From: Roseitranquillus sp963776845
Lineage (GTDB): Bacteria > Pseudomonadota > Alphaproteobacteria > Rhodobacterales > Rhodobacteraceae
Length of the DNA: 64,000 bases
Direction of reading: 5' to 3'
Assembly: GCA_963776845.1 (NCBI GenBank)
Contig: CAVZOJ010000011.1
Coordinates: 186,001 to 250,000 of the forward strand
Shown: in pieces, positions 1 to 7,806 of the stretch
Layout of the letters: each line of letters opens with the position of its first letter
How positions within the stretch are numbered: position 1 is the stretch's first letter
Made by a program: the position numbers and the translations under genes
Notes under the pieces: model-generated
Told to the model about the DNA's origin: nothing
What the model saw: only the letters and a program-made list of their open reading frames with translations
Database searches by the model: none

Positions 1-706
1 ATATCGCGGTGTCGATCGGATTGCCGGGCGCGTGGTTAGCAGAGCAGTGCATCGGCATGACCCCCTTCTCCGGCAGAAGGTAATTGAGCACCGTGAAGAC
101 CGACTTCTTGTTCTCGCCAGCGTACTCCGTGCCGCCGATCAGGATCATGCGCTTTTCGAAGTTGAGCGCGATCACGGTCTCGCTTCGGCAGCCGTGACGC
201 TCGGGGTCGGCCTTGAACGAGGGGCAGTTCACGATCGTGAAGTCGGGTTCGAAGTTCTCGATCGCAGTCCTGTCGGGGCGCCGCAGCAGGTGGCGGATGA
301 AGAGGCCGTGCCACGCGAGTTCCGTAACCACGCGGACGTTCAGGCGATGGCCCGGGTCGGCGCCAGCGAGGAGATCCTGAACGAAGACCTCGCCGCCCGC
401 GACGTGATCCATCATGTCACTGCGCAGCCGCTCGAATGCTTCGGACTCCATCGGCGGGTTGTTCTCCCACCAGATCGAGTCGGCGATGGACGGCGCCTTG
501 ACGACGAACTTATCCTTGGGCGAACGGCCGGTGTGCTTGCCTGTGCTGACCAGCAGCGTTCCGCCGAGGCCGATATGTCCCTCGCCGCGCGTGACGGAGG
601 CTTCTATCAGCGCCGGCTCGGGAAGGTTGTAGTGTGCGTGTGCAACCCCGGTCAGTCCCTGTCGATCGATCCGACAGTTTGGATTGACGTGTCCCGTATC
701 GGGCAT
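1..706 (-). CDS. pckA: Phosphoenolpyruvate carboxykinase (ATP), N-terminal part, runs off the left edge
   Basis: Converts oxaloacetate plus ATP to phosphoenolpyruvate, the first committed step of gluconeogenesis, in the cytosol. I translated 235 continuous codons from the ATG at 706 to the window edge; the family is about 530 residues, so less than half is present. Visible motifs are TGRSPKDKF (about 59-67, substrate arginine region), GGTEYAGENKKS (about 191-202, with the active-site lysine pair) and MHCSAN (about 219-224, metal histidine). GGAGG lies 6-12 bases upstream of the ATG, which supports this start. It is transcribed away from chvI, and the shared 300-base gap holds two LacI-type operator-like sites. 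Confidence in the family is high. Confidence 0.95.
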   Translation of the reverse strand, partial: MPDTGHVNPNCRIDRQGLTGVAHAHYNLPEPALIEASVTRGEGHIGLGGTLLVSTGKHTGRSPKDKFVVKAPSIADSIWWENNPPMESEAFERLRSDMMDHVAGGEVFVQDLLAGADPGHRLNVRVVTELAWHGLFIRHLLRRPDRTAIENFEPDFTIVNCPSFKADPERHGCRSETVIALNFEKRMILIGGTEYAGENKKSVFTVLNYLLPEKGVMPMHCSANHAPGNPIDTAI

Positions 707-840
707 CTTCAGCCTCCTCCTCCCAACCTCTGATCAACTCGCTTCGAACGGTGCCGTGTGGAACCTTCGACTGCGCCGGTCTGCGCGGCGTCAGGCACGG
801 TATATCGAGCTAAATTCGGAAAGCTACTAAAGAGGTCCAC

Positions 841-874
841 TGTTAGCGCCACCGCACAAACGTTAGCGCCAACA
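841..874. promoter_or_regulatory. Pair of LacI-type operator-like sites
   Basis: Two copies of GTTAGCGCCA lie 20 bases (about two helical turns) apart. The 14-mer at 861-874, CGTTAGCGCCAACA, matches the palindrome TGTTAGCGCTAACA at 12 of 14 positions; the one at 841-854 matches at 11 of 14. That palindrome is typical of LacI-family operators with a central CG. Each site is about equally far from the pckA and chvI starts. The LacI-family protein PckR is known to control pckA in Sinorhizobium meliloti; whether a relative acts here is inference. Confidence 0.5.
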
Positions 875-901
875 CCTTCTCCACATGCACCGGATGATGC
901 C

Positions 902-926
902 TCGTGCCTGCCTCAATGAGGCACGA
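902..926 (+). promoter_or_regulatory. Leader inverted repeat upstream of chvI
   Basis: TCGTGCCT (902-909) and AGGCACGA (919-926) are perfect complements around a 9-base loop that itself can form GCCTC/GAGGC pairing. It lies about 80 bases before the chvI start. There is no T-run, so it is not a standard terminator. It could be a leader hairpin or a protein site. Confidence 0.35.
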
Positions 927-1008
927 ATTAGCCATTCCTTCGGGTTTTTCGTGTCCGCTCGTGCCGTGGCGGGCGCGATTCGGCGACGCTCGCATGTGGA
1001 GAAGCGGA

Positions 1009-1704
1009 ATGGCGAAGATCGCCCTCGTCGATGACGACCGGAACATCCTCACGTCCCTCTCGCTGCTGCTCGAGGCGGAGGGCTACGAGGTCGAGTGCCA
1101 CCGCGACGGGCAGGCCGCGCTCGACGCATTCGTCCGCGGCGCGCCCGACCTCGCTATCCTCGACGTCAGGATGCCTCGGATGGACGGCCTGGAGCTTCTG
1201 CAACGTCTTCGAGGTCGGGGCGTCCTGCCGGTGATCCTCCTGACGACGAAAGGTGATGAGGTGGACGAAGTCCTCGGGTTCAGGATGGGTGCCGACGATT
1301 ATGTGCGAAAGCCGTTTTCGTCGAGGCTCCTGCTGGAGCGGATCAGGGCGCTTCTCCGTCGCGGCACGGAACCGGCGGGAGCGTCGGCAGACGATTGCGA
1401 CGAGCTGGTCACCCGTGGCGCGTTACAAATGGATCCGCGCCGCCACGAGGTCACATGGAAGGGCATGCAGGTCCGCCTCACAGTGACCGAATTCCTATTG
1501 TTGCAGACCCTGGCCATGCACCCCGGTCACGTGAAGAGCCGAGATCAGTTGATGGATGCCGCATACGCCGATCAGGTTTATGTCGAAGATCGCACCATCG
1601 ACAGCCATGTGAAACGGCTTCGACGGAAATTCCGGACAGCGGATGCAAACTTTGCAGCAATCGAGACGATCTACGGCATCGGCTACAGGTTCGGCCAGCC
1701 ATGA
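1009..1704 (+). CDS. chvI: DNA-binding response regulator ChvI
   Basis: OmpR/PhoB-type response regulator of the ChvG-ChvI system, which in alphaproteobacteria controls envelope, exopolysaccharide and acid/host responses. The receiver domain spans about residues 1-120 with acidic pair 8-10, phospho-acceptor Asp52, Thr80 and Lys101 (VRKPF). A winged-helix domain follows at about 135-228. The upstream in-frame extension to 904 was rejected: ATG 1009 opens directly on the receiver domain and gives the usual length of about 231 residues. The stop overlaps the chvG start (ATGA), so the two are translationally coupled. Confidence 0.92.
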   Translation: MAKIALVDDDRNILTSLSLLLEAEGYEVECHRDGQAALDAFVRGAPDLAILDVRMPRMDGLELLQRLRGRGVLPVILLTTKGDEVDEVLGFRMGADDYVRKPFSSRLLLERIRALLRRGTEPAGASADDCDELVTRGALQMDPRRHEVTWKGMQVRLTVTEFLLLQTLAMHPGHVKSRDQLMDAAYADQVYVEDRTIDSHVKRLRRKFRTADANFAAIETIYGIGYRFGQP

Positions 1705-2798
1705 GCGTCTGCGCCGCGAACGTCAGGTCTGCCACTTCAAGCGTCTTTTACAACTCCGGACGACTGAAGCCAAGCATGGGAGTCGCAGCAGCGGCGGGCA
1801 GCTTCGCCGTGGTGACCTCCACGGCTATTGGCGCCGTCTGGATCGACGACCTGAGCGGAAACCCGGCGATCACGTGCCTTGCCACGCTTCTTGCAGGCGC
1901 CGCGGCCGCAGCCTGCGTCGGCCTCTGGACGCGCAGAGGACTCGCGGACCGGCTTGCAGCACTTGCGCGCACAATCGACGACCTGAATTGGGAGCGGGCG
2001 CACAACGCATCTGACCCGACGAAGAACCACGACGAGATCTCTAGGCTCGAGGACTCAGTACGAAGGCTCGCCACTGCTGTTTCGCGACAGTCCGCCGATG
2101 CACAGGCGGCGCAGGCGGACCTAGCTCATGAGATCCGCAACCCGCTCTGCTCCTTGAGGACGGCGGCAGAGGCGCTTCGCAATGCGGAGCCCGCCCGCCG
2201 AGACATGCTGCTCGCTGTCATCGACGCAGACGTCGGCCGACTGGATCGCCTCGTCGGAGAGGTCTTTGCTTTCGAGCAATTCAAGGCGGACCTGCACGAA
2301 GAGAATGCAACCGAGTTCAACCTCGCCGTGACGATCAGTGAAGTGGTCGCGCACCAATCGCGCATTCCGCGATCCAATGGAGTCGAGCTTGTCCTCGACA
2401 TGCCGACCGACCCGATGCTCATTTTTGGCAGCGAGGCGCGGATTGCGCAGGTCCTGGTCAACTTGATCGACAACGCGCTGTCATTCTCGGAGCCTGGCGA
2501 CGCGGTTCGCATTTGGGCGCGAAGGCGCTCCGACGATGTCCTCCTCGCTGTCGAGGATACCGGACCCGGAATTCCCACCGGCGCCGCGGAGACTATCTTC
2601 CGGCGTCGCTATTCCAGCCGCCAGACAGAAGAGCACGGCACGCTCCGCGGACTGGGCCTGTCGATTGCGCGGCGCATTGTCGAGGCACATCGCGGCGCCA
2701 TCTGGGCCGAGAACATTCGCCCGACCGACAGCGACCTTCTCTCCGAGCCTCTGGGAGCACGCTTCGCCGTCCTCTTGCCAAGCGTCAAGCGGTCGTGA
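1701..2798 (+). CDS. chvG: ChvG-type sensor histidine kinase without a periplasmic sensor domain
   Basis: Partner kinase of ChvI, judged by position and by the H-box LAHEIRNPLCSL (His143). Two membrane segments at about 27-48 and 55-76 are joined by only about 6-8 residues, followed by HAMP (about 77-125), HisKA and HATPase with N-box NLIDNALSFSEPG, G1 box DTGPGIP and a GLGLSIA G2 box. At 365 residues it is far shorter than the usual 500-600, because the large periplasmic domain that receives ExoR-type input is absent. The reading frame is intact, so this is not one of the window's frameshifts. The start is the ATG overlapping the chvI stop. Confidence 0.85.
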   Translation: MSVCAANVRSATSSVFYNSGRLKPSMGVAAAAGSFAVVTSTAIGAVWIDDLSGNPAITCLATLLAGAAAAACVGLWTRRGLADRLAALARTIDDLNWERAHNASDPTKNHDEISRLEDSVRRLATAVSRQSADAQAAQADLAHEIRNPLCSLRTAAEALRNAEPARRDMLLAVIDADVGRLDRLVGEVFAFEQFKADLHEENATEFNLAVTISEVVAHQSRIPRSNGVELVLDMPTDPMLIFGSEARIAQVLVNLIDNALSFSEPGDAVRIWARRRSDDVLLAVEDTGPGIPTGAAETIFRRRYSSRQTEEHGTLRGLGLSIARRIVEAHRGAIWAENIRPTDSDLLSEPLGARFAVLLPSVKRS

Positions 2799-2909
2799 CT
2801 GTTCTCGGGCTGGACAGAGGCTTGCGTCGCCGCTCGAACGCCTCCACCTCTGTCAAGAGAAAGACCGGAAAGACACTGTGGATCGTGACCACGCCATTTT
2901 TCCTCGGAA

Positions 2910-3353
2910 ATGATCCTCCACGCGACCACCGTGTCGGTAGACGGTGCCGGCCTGACCATCCTCGGACCGTCCGGATCGGGCAAGTCAGGCATTGCTCTGC
3001 AGATGATCGCCTCGGGCGCGAAACTTGTGGCGGACGACAGAACCGTGCTCTCGCGACCGGACGAGGGACCGCCGCTCGCAGAAGCTCCGCGGGCGATCTC
3101 CGGCCTTATCGAGGCGCGGGGTTTCGGCCTGATCGAAGTTCCGGTCGTGACGTCTGCCCGGCTTGCAGCGATCCTCGACCTCGGTTTCCTGGAGGCCGCC
3201 CGGCTTCCCGCGCCGCGCTTCCGGGACATCCTCGGCTTTTCTCTGCCTCTCATCCACCGGGTCGAAGCGCCCTGGTTCGCGGCGGCACTGGTCCTTTGGC
3301 TTCGGTCGGGCGGCTCGACGTCGAGCCGGCTTGGGTCGCAGGGCCACACCTGA
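2910..3353 (+). CDS. hprK: HPr kinase/phosphorylase, short alphaproteobacterial form
   Basis: Phosphorylates or dephosphorylates the regulatory serine of HPr, linking nitrogen-type PTS to carbon status. Walker A is GPSGSGKS (19-26), followed by LVADDRT (about 39-45), both typical of the family core. The 147-residue length matches alphaproteobacterial HprK, which lacks the N-terminal domain of Gram-positive forms. An in-frame TGA at 2886-2888 limits the 5' end, so ATG 2910 is the best start. It lies 111 bases after chvG and upstream of the EIIA and HPr genes, its substrate pathway. Confidence 0.9.
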   Translation: MILHATTVSVDGAGLTILGPSGSGKSGIALQMIASGAKLVADDRTVLSRPDEGPPLAEAPRAISGLIEARGFGLIEVPVVTSARLAAILDLGFLEAARLPAPRFRDILGFSLPLIHRVEAPWFAAALVLWLRSGGSTSSRLGSQGHT

Positions 3354-3471
3354 AGGTAGAAGAGATGCCCTGTGACCTTACGGCGCTTGCGGTTCCGCTC
3401 CGACGGGTGTCAACATCGTTCAGGGAATCCGGGTGTTCGCCTCAGGCGGCCCGGCAGTCGGGGTTGCGAGT

Positions 3472-3867
3472 GTGATCGGGATCGTGATCGTCGCGCATGG
3501 CGGTCTGGCCAATGAATACTTGGCGGCAGTCGAGCACGTGATCGGTCGACAGCCGGGCATCCGTGCGGTCTCGATCGAGGCTGAGCACGACCGGCCAGCC
3601 AAGCAGGCGGAAATCTGCGACGCCGCAGACAGCGTCGACGCGGGCGACGGCGTTGTCGTCGTGACCGACATGTTCGGCGGGTCTCCTTCCAACTTGTCGT
3701 TGCGCGCCTGCTCCGCGGTAGATCGCCGCATTCTGTACGGAGCAAATCTTCCGATGCTGATCAAGCTCGCGAAGTCGCGGCATATCCCTGTTCAGGAAGC
3801 CGTGGATCACGCCTTGGTCGCTGGCCGGAAGTACATTGATTGCTTCGATGCCGCCGGAACTCGATGA
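3472..3867 (+). CDS. PTS sugar transporter subunit IIA, mannose family
   Basis: Cytosolic phosphocarrier of the EIIA-Man family (131 residues from GTG 3472). The phospho-acceptor is His9 in IVIVAHGGLA, and VVTDMFGGSPSNLSL and YGANLPMLIKL are family hallmarks. An in-frame ATG at 3433 would add 13 non-conserved residues, so I prefer the GTG. No membrane components (IIC/IID) are nearby, consistent with a regulatory PTS branch. The stop overlaps the ptsH start (ATGA). A rapZ gene, usually found between hprK and this gene in related genomes, is not present. Confidence 0.9.
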   Translation: MIGIVIVAHGGLANEYLAAVEHVIGRQPGIRAVSIEAEHDRPAKQAEICDAADSVDAGDGVVVVTDMFGGSPSNLSLRACSAVDRRILYGANLPMLIKLAKSRHIPVQEAVDHALVAGRKYIDCFDAAGTR

Positions 3868-4136
3868 GCGCTCTGCGGCGCCTGCCGATCATCAACGAGA
3901 AGGGATTGCACGCGCGGGCTTCGGCGCAACTCGTTGAGATCGTCGAGCGTTTCGACGCGCAGGCGACTGTTTCGCGAGACGGCCTTGATGCGTCCGGTGA
4001 TAGCATCATGGGCCTATTAATGTTGGCAGCTTCCAAGGGAACCTGTATCGACGTGCGGACGAGCGGCCCGGAGGCCGAGGCGCTGGCAGATGCGATCGCC
4101 GCCCTTGTGGCCGACTGCTTCGGAGAGGGGCGGTAG
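3864..4136 (+). CDS. ptsH: Phosphocarrier protein HPr
   Basis: Ninety-residue PTS phosphocarrier. GLHARAS places the EI-dependent phospho-histidine at His16, and the regulatory serine for HprK is Ser47 in DSIMGLLMLAASKG. The start overlaps the stop of the EIIA gene (ATGA), so chvI, chvG, hprK, EIIA and ptsH probably form one transcript. An upstream in-frame start at 3840 would overlap EIIA more and add unconserved residues. Confidence 0.93.
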   Translation: MSALRRLPIINEKGLHARASAQLVEIVERFDAQATVSRDGLDASGDSIMGLLMLAASKGTCIDVRTSGPEAEALADAIAALVADCFGEGR

Positions 4137-4139
4137 CTC

Positions 4140-5039
4140 GTGCATGCATCTCCAGCGACGAGGGACAGATATCTGGTGGCGGACACGTACCACGAGATTG
4201 AGGCCGAAACGCCGCAGGCACACCGGCCATATGAGAAGCGCAAGCTGTCTTATGCGACGACATTCCCCGATCCGGTAAAAGCGGGAACGATCCGGGCGAT
4301 TGAATGGATGACCGGCAAGATCACCTTGCTGCGGCTGATCCGGAGTTTCGAGCGTAAGGGCGTCGCGTCCGGGCAGGCGTTCTGGACCAGCGCCCTCGCC
4401 CATATGGGGATCGACGTCGAGACACCCGAGCAGCAGCTTGCTCACATTCCGCGCACAGGCCCGCTGATTGTCGTGGCGAACCATCCGCACGGGCTGGTCG
4501 ACGGGATGATCCTTGCCGAACTGATCGGGCGGGTCCGAAGCGACTACAAGATACTTGTCCGATCGCTCCTCAGCGGCGTGGACGAAGTGGCGCAATATCT
4601 GATCCCGGTGCCGTTCCCGCATGAGCCGGACGCGCTGGAGCGGAACCTCGAGATGCGTCGGCGCGCGATGCGTCACCTCGACGAGGGCGGGGCCGTGATC
4701 CTGTTTCCGTCTGGATCGGTAGCCTCGGCCAGAACGCCCTTTGGGCCCGCCATCGAGGCTGAGTGGAGCCCCTTTACGGCGAAGCTGATCCACCGATCAG
4801 GCGCTCGGGTCCTGCCGGTGCGCTTCTCTGGTCAAAATTCGCGCTGGTACCAGCTTGCGAGCCTCGTCTCACCGACAGTGCGGCAGGGCTTGCTGCTGCA
4901 TGAGGTCGTGCATGCGCTGAACCGGCCACAAGCCCCGATGATCGGTACACCCGTCGACGCAAACGAGATTGCCCGGCGGATCGCCAATCCTCGGACCTTT
5001 ATGGCTTGGCTCCGGGAACACACGCTGGCGCTCGGCTAG
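4140..5039 (+). CDS. Lysophospholipid acyltransferase family protein
   Basis: PlsC/LPLAT-type acyltransferase (299 residues from GTG 4140, three bases after ptsH). The probable active site is NHPHGLVDGM (about 119-128), a variant in which five rather than four residues separate His and Asp, as in the NHPxG branch of the family. FPSGSVA (about 189-195) fits the second acyltransferase block. No clear signal peptide is visible. Close spacing suggests it is the last gene of the chvI-ptsH operon. Acceptor and acyl donor cannot be told from sequence. It converges with the next gene with a 4-base overlap. Confidence 0.8.
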   Translation: MHASPATRDRYLVADTYHEIEAETPQAHRPYEKRKLSYATTFPDPVKAGTIRAIEWMTGKITLLRLIRSFERKGVASGQAFWTSALAHMGIDVETPEQQLAHIPRTGPLIVVANHPHGLVDGMILAELIGRVRSDYKILVRSLLSGVDEVAQYLIPVPFPHEPDALERNLEMRRRAMRHLDEGGAVILFPSGSVASARTPFGPAIEAEWSPFTAKLIHRSGARVLPVRFSGQNSRWYQLASLVSPTVRQGLLLHEVVHALNRPQAPMIGTPVDANEIARRIANPRTFMAWLREHTLALG

Positions 5040-5911
5040 CGGGTCGGCACCGGCGTCTCGCCGCGATAGTCGTAAAAGCCGCGCTGCGTCTTGCGACCAA
5101 GCCAGCCAGCCTCAACGTACTTCGTCAGCAAGGGACACGGCCGGTACTTGGTGTCGGCCAGCCCGTCATGAAGCACATTCATGATGGCAAGGCAGGTGTC
5201 CAGTCCTATGAAATCGGCAAGCTCCAACGGTCCCATCGGGTGATTGGTGCCAAGTTTCATCGCGTTGTCGATCGAGCCAACCGATCCCACCCCCTCGTAA
5301 AGTGTGTAGACCGCTTCGTTGATCATCGGCATCAGGATGCGATTGACGATGAAGGCGGGAAAATCCTCGGCACTGGCGGCGGTCTTGCCGAGCTTCTCGA
5401 CCACGCCGAGCAGCGTCCGATACGTCTCCTCGTCGGTGGCGATGCCGCGGATCAGCTCGACGAGTTGCATGACCGGAACCGGGTTCATGAAGTGGAAGCC
5501 CATGAACTTCTCTGGCCGGTCCGTACGGCTGGCGAGCCGCGTGATCGAGATCGACGATGTGTTGGAGGTCAGGATCGTGTGCGGCTGAAGGTGCGGTACG
5601 AGATCCTCGAAGATCGCGGTCTTGATCGTCTCCCGCTCGGTGGCGGCCTCGATCACGAGGTCCGTCTTCCCGAGATCAGCGAGCGTCATCGTCGTGCTGA
5701 TCCGGCCGAGCGCCGTCGCGCGCTCGTCCTCCGAGATCTTCTCGCGCTGCACCTGACGGTCGAGATTTCGCTCGATAGTTTCGATCGCCTTGTCGAGGGC
5801 GTCTCGGCTTACGTCGCTCATCAGGACGTCGTACCCCGCGAGGGCGAAGACGTGTGCGATCCCGCTGCCCATCTGACCGGCGCCGACGATCCCGATCCTT
5901 GAGATCTCCAT
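5036..5911 (-). CDS. 3-hydroxybutyryl-CoA dehydrogenase
   Basis: NAD-dependent oxidation of 3-hydroxyacyl-CoA, used in butanoate, poly-hydroxybutyrate or fatty-acid metabolism. The 291 residues open with a Rossmann motif GAGQMG (10-15). SNTSS, the catalytic-region FHFMNPVPVMQLVE, and a C-terminal 3HCDH domain containing NHPMGPLELADFIGLD are all present. Start ATG 5911 has GAGGG upstream. The nearby etfBA genes encode the electron acceptor for acyl-CoA dehydrogenases, so this small region looks devoted to acyl-CoA oxidation. Confidence 0.93.
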   Translation of the reverse strand: MEISRIGIVGAGQMGSGIAHVFALAGYDVLMSDVSRDALDKAIETIERNLDRQVQREKISEDERATALGRISTTMTLADLGKTDLVIEAATERETIKTAIFEDLVPHLQPHTILTSNTSSISITRLASRTDRPEKFMGFHFMNPVPVMQLVELIRGIATDEETYRTLLGVVEKLGKTAASAEDFPAFIVNRILMPMINEAVYTLYEGVGSVGSIDNAMKLGTNHPMGPLELADFIGLDTCLAIMNVLHDGLADTKYRPCPLLTKYVEAGWLGRKTQRGFYDYRGETPVPTR

Positions 5912-6018
5912 GACATTCCCTCTGCATTCCTTGCCGGCGACATTTGGCAGCGTAGCCGGGGCGAGGCAAGCGGTCGGGCAGTTACCCGATATTAGCAGAA
6001 AGGAAACGGGTTGCTGTC

Positions 6019-6878
6019 ATGAATCGCCCCGGGCGAGCCGACGAGGGTGCGATGATTCTGCAAGATCAACAGAGGGTCGGGCTCGACTATCAGCCGTGCA
6101 GGTACGGGGCCTCGCGTACCCTGTTTCGCGGTCCGGCCAAGTCCCTCGACGGCAGGTATGTCGCTGTCCTCGGCGGGACGGAGGTCTATGGGCGCTTTGT
6201 CGAGCAGCCCTTTCCCGACCTCTTGGAGCGCCGTCTGAATCGCACGACCGTGAATTTTGGTTGCATGAACGCGGGCCTCGACGTCTTCATCAACGATCCC
6301 GTGATCATGCGAGCCTGCACGCAGGCGGCGCTGACGGTCGTGCAGATCGTCGGCGCCCAGAACATGTCGAACAGGTTCTATACCGTGCATCCGCGCCGGA
6401 ACGACCGGTTTCTCCGCCCGGCGCGTCGGATGACCGAGATCTGGCCCGACGTCGATTTCAGCGAAATCCACTTCACGCGCCACTTGCTGAAGACGCTGCG
6501 CGACGTCTTCGCCGGACCGCTTCGAGATGCTGCGTCAGGAACTGTCAGAGGCGTGGGTCGCTCGGATGAAGAGCATGGTGCGCGATATCGGCGGAAGGGT
6601 CGTCCTGCTGTGGATGTCAGATCGTCAGCCGGAGGGCGCAGCCAACCAATCGCTCGACGTCTGGCCCGCTCTTCGTTACCCGCGAGATGCTTGAAGCGGT
6701 GCGCCAGGACGTGCTCGACATCGTCGAGGTCGTCGCACCGCATCGCTATGGCCCGGCGGAGACGGAGGGGATGATATTTCCCGAACTCGAGCGGCCCGTC
6801 GCGGAATGTCTCCCTGGCCCACGCATGCACGGTCGAGCGGCCGAAGCGCTGGCGCTCCGGCTCCCGCCCCTGCTCTAG
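6019..6878 (+). CDS. DUF6473 family protein, frameshifted twice
   Basis: Rhodobacterales protein of unknown function (about 286 residues if repaired). The conserved core includes CRYGASRTLFRGP, VLGGTEVYGRFV, QNMSNRFYTVHPRRNDRF and HFTRH. The frame breaks at about 6514 (extra G in GCCGGACC) and at about 6666 (extra C in GGCCCGC). Removing one base each gives a continuous protein ending with TAG at 6876-6878. ATG 6052 is an alternative start. It lies divergent to the hydroxyacyl-CoA dehydrogenase and convergent with etfA, one base from its stop. Some members resemble sulfotransferase or SGNH-type proteins, but I cannot assign an activity. Confidence 0.7.
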
Positions 6879-6879
6879 G

Positions 6880-7806
6880 TCAAAGCTTCTCAGTGAGCTC
6901 CGGCACCGCCTGGAAGAGGTCGGCGACAAGGCCATAGTCGGCCACCTGGAAGATCGGCGCCTCCTCGTCCTTGTTGATCGCGACGATGACCTTACTGTCC
7001 TTCATCCCGGCGAGGTGCTGGATGGCACCCGAGATGCCGACAGCGACATAGAGCTCAGGCGCGACGACCTTGCCCGTCTGGCCGACTTGCCAATCGTTCG
7101 GCGCATAGCCCGAGTCGACTGCCGCACGCGACGCCCCGACGGCGGCCCCAAGCTTGTCGGCAAGCTTCTCGATCATCGCGAAGTCGTCCGACGAACCGAT
7201 GCCGCGCCCCCCGGAGACGACGCGCTTGGCGGAGGTCAATTCCGGCCGGTCGCTCTCGGCCAGCTTGTCGGAGACCCACTCCGACAGGCCCGGATCCTCT
7301 GCCGCGGGTGCCGCTTCGACGGGCGCATTTCCGCCTTCTCCAGCGACCTCGAACGACGAGGTCCGGACCGTGATGACCTTCTTCGGATCCGCCGACTTCA
7401 CCGTCTGGATCGCGTTCCCGGCATAAATCGGACGCTCGAACGTGTCGGCGTCGATGACACCGCTCACGTCAGAAATCACCATCACGTCGAGCAGCGCGGC
7501 CACCCGCGGCATGATGTTCTTTGCGTCCGTCGTGGACGGAGCAACGATGTGATCGTAGCCCCCCGCCAGCGACACGATCAGGGCTGCCGTAGGCTCCGCC
7601 AGGCGATGCCCGAGCGATGCGTCTTCCGCGCAGAGGACCTTGGCGACGCCATCCAGCTTCGCTGCAGCCTCGGCCGCTGCGGCCGCCCTTGCGCCGGCGC
7701 AGAGGATCGTGACCTCTCCCAGCGCCTTCGCGGCCGTCAATGCCTTGGCCGTCGCATCGACCGACAGTTCGCCGTCCGTCACTTCGCCGATCAGCAGTAC
7801 CGCCAT
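6880..7806 (-). CDS. etfA: Electron transfer flavoprotein subunit alpha
   Basis: FAD-binding subunit of the ETF heterodimer that carries electrons from acyl-CoA and other dehydrogenases to ETF-ubiquinone oxidoreductase. At 308 residues it has normal length. The C-terminal FAD domain is clear: SGGRGIGS, GYAPNDWQVGQTGK, VGISGAIQH and INKDEEAPIF. Its ATG overlaps the etfB stop by one base (TGATG), showing an etfB-etfA operon. Confidence 0.96.
   Translation of the reverse strand: MAVLLIGEVTDGELSVDATAKALTAAKALGEVTILCAGARAAAAAEAAAKLDGVAKVLCAEDASLGHRLAEPTAALIVSLAGGYDHIVAPSTTDAKNIMPRVAALLDVMVISDVSGVIDADTFERPIYAGNAIQTVKSADPKKVITVRTSSFEVAGEGGNAPVEAAPAAEDPGLSEWVSDKLAESDRPELTSAKRVVSGGRGIGSSDDFAMIEKLADKLGAAVGASRAAVDSGYAPNDWQVGQTGKVVAPELYVAVGISGAIQHLAGMKDSKVIVAINKDEEAPIFQVADYGLVADLFQAVPELTEKL

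Larger units (their letters stand above)
707..1008. promoter_or_regulatory. Divergent pckA/chvI intergenic region
   Basis: No gene is visible in this gap. It must hold the promoters of both pckA (leftward) and chvI (rightward). It contains two half-palindromic sites with the core GTTAGCGCC near its centre and an inverted repeat closer to chvI, both listed separately. I could not assign -35 and -10 boxes with confidence. Confidence 0.6.

Noticed and set aside
904..1008. N-terminal extension of ChvI by 35 residues
   Set aside because: The extension is not receiver-like and overlaps the leader inverted repeat; ATG 1009 gives the family length.
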